From: Saussurea involucrata
Taxonomy: Eukaryota; Streptophyta; Magnoliopsida; Asterales; Asteraceae
NCBI GenBank assembly: GCA_033807775.1
Contig: CM066319.1
Location: 159,779,983-159,843,982, forward strand
Direction: 5' to 3'
Length of the DNA: 64,000 bases
Part shown: positions 63,084 through 64,000 of the stretch, one piece after another
Layout of the letters: each line of letters opens with the position of its first letter
How positions within the stretch are numbered: the first letter of the stretch is position 1
Made by a program: the position numbers and the translations under genes
Notes under the pieces: model-generated
Database searches by the model: none
What the model saw: the letters and a program-made list of their open reading frames with translations, nothing else
Told to the model about the DNA's origin: nothing

Positions 63084-64000
63084 ATGGCGAACAACGGTAT
63101 AAATGCTATCTATACTACTGGTTCTTTAACAAAACCTCCTACTCTTCTGAGAGATGAATATGCTCAGTGGAAGATCAGGATGGTTAACTTTTTCGATGGC
63201 ATGGATAAAGACTTAATGCGATCTGTCACGGACGGACCATTCCAACCCATGGTTTTTGTTCCTCGTGTACCCGCAACAGGAACTACTGCTGAGATTCCAG
63301 CTCATTATGAGATTAAAACCACATGTTTTACTGATGAGGAAAATCTAAAAATGGAAAATGATCTTAAAGCAGTTAGACTACTGATAATGGCCATTCCAAA
63401 CGAAATATTTCAAGAACTAGATTCATGTGTTACTGCTAAGGAAATCTGGGATCAACTTCTTAATCAACTTGAGGGTGGTATCATGACCCAAAAGAACAGA
63501 AGGACCCAATGTATAAATGAATACAACGATTTCAAAGCACTTCCTGAGGAAACCTTACAACAAACCTACAACAGATTTAATGTATTGATCAACAAATGCA
63601 AAAAATGTGGAGTTGTTAGGTCGAAGGAAGATAACAATGTTCTGTTTTTGAAAAGTTTGAATGATGAGTGGTTAAATCTATCCATGTCTTTACAAGCTAA
63701 CCAGGACTTAGATGCATGGTCTCTAACAGATGTGTATGGCACTTTGGCCGCACAAGAGAAGGATGTTGTCAAGCAAAAAGGCAAATCCACCATTGCAGGC
63801 CCAATCGCTTTAGTTTCTGATTCTAAGAAAACCACATCAGAAAAGTCAAACAGAGAGAGTTCAAAAAGAGAGAAAAAGAAAGATAAGTCAATTAAAAAGA
63901 AAGGAAAGAAAAGTTTAGTTGCAGAGAGTGATACAGAGGAAAGCTCATCAGAGGATGATGACATTCAAGCTTTTGCTCAATCTCTTGCTCTAATAACTCA
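63084..64000 (+). CDS. gag: Copia Y Gag, N-terminal 305 residues, open at window end
   Basis: From the ATG at 63084 the frame has no stop through the last base. Motifs: Leu-Arg-Asp-Glu-Tyr-Ala-Gln-Trp-Lys, Ala-Ile-Pro-Asn-Glu-Ile-Phe, Gln-Gln-Thr-Tyr-Asn-Arg-Phe-Asn and Phe-Leu-Lys-Ser-Leu-Asn-Asp-Glu-Trp. It aligns along its length with Copia A Gag and lacks the stop seen there. The last part is a Lys/Ser/Glu-rich linker that should precede the zinc knuckles, which lie beyond the window. Likely an intact young copy. Confidence 0.85.
   Translation, partial: MANNGINAIYTTGSLTKPPTLLRDEYAQWKIRMVNFFDGMDKDLMRSVTDGPFQPMVFVPRVPATGTTAEIPAHYEIKTTCFTDEENLKMENDLKAVRLLIMAIPNEIFQELDSCVTAKEIWDQLLNQLEGGIMTQKNRRTQCINEYNDFKALPEETLQQTYNRFNVLINKCKKCGVVRSKEDNNVLFLKSLNDEWLNLSMSLQANQDLDAWSLTDVYGTLAAQEKDVVKQKGKSTIAGPIALVSDSKKTTSEKSNRESSKREKKKDKSIKKKGKKSLVAESDTEESSSEDDDIQAFAQSLALIT

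Overview
The window is plant nuclear DNA made almost entirely of nested transposable elements. I see no intact host gene, rRNA, tRNA or CRISPR array. TG...CA-bounded LTRs, tRNA-Met primer sites (TGGTATCAGAGC), Copia gag/ORF3 proteins, Ty3/Gypsy pol proteins, hAT elements with 8-bp duplications and a Tourist-like MITE indicate a flowering plant. The style of the Copia gag and third ORFs resembles Sirevirus-type elements common in Asteraceae; that family placement is inference.

Left part (1-15193). An hAT element (hAT-1, minus strand, its other end outside the window) carries a BED-finger exon cut by an LTR at position 105. It holds a 2.5-kb solo LTR (851-3353) with a perfect 5-bp TSD. hAT-1 sits in the third ORF (ORF3) of Copia Z, whose 3' LTR ends at 5635 against a minus-strand Copia W protease fragment. 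Copia W is split by the youngest element of the window, here called the VNTA element (5935-13311). Its two 778-bp LTRs look identical, and it has open gag and ORF3 genes but no pol. A probable minus-strand Copia LTR (13845-15075) and an hAT-3 end follow.

Middle part (15194-38485). A decayed Tekay-like chromovirus (5' LTR 15563-17400) is cut in RNase H by hAT-2 (20571-37483, TIRs and an 8-bp TSD). hAT-2 carries a broken transposase, a MITE and three spliced exons of a coatomer beta-prime (beta'-COP) gene. It also holds a three-LTR tandem Copia composite (28778-37194) inserted as one unit. The chromovirus then resumes and ends in a chimeric junction.

Right part (38486-64000). Copia X (plus strand) contains a Tat-lineage Gypsy element (39396-61221, minus), which contains Copia A (41823-56995, minus; 1236-aa ORF3). 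Copia X gag is cut again by Copia Y (LTR 62006-62806), whose gag is still open at the window edge. Eyeballed LTR divergence (Tat about 18 differences in 885 bp; Copia A about 10 in 851 bp; VNTA none seen) agrees with the nesting order.

The best candidate for something new is regulatory. In the VNTA element and Copia A, the short motif that forms an array upstream of the LTR TATA box also forms an array upstream of a TATA box just before ORF3. The motif sequence differs between the two families. This suggests ORF3 is made from its own internal promoter under the same control as the LTR. In the VNTA element the array occupies the place of pol and is partly written into the gag reading frame as Val-Asn-Thr-Ala repeats.
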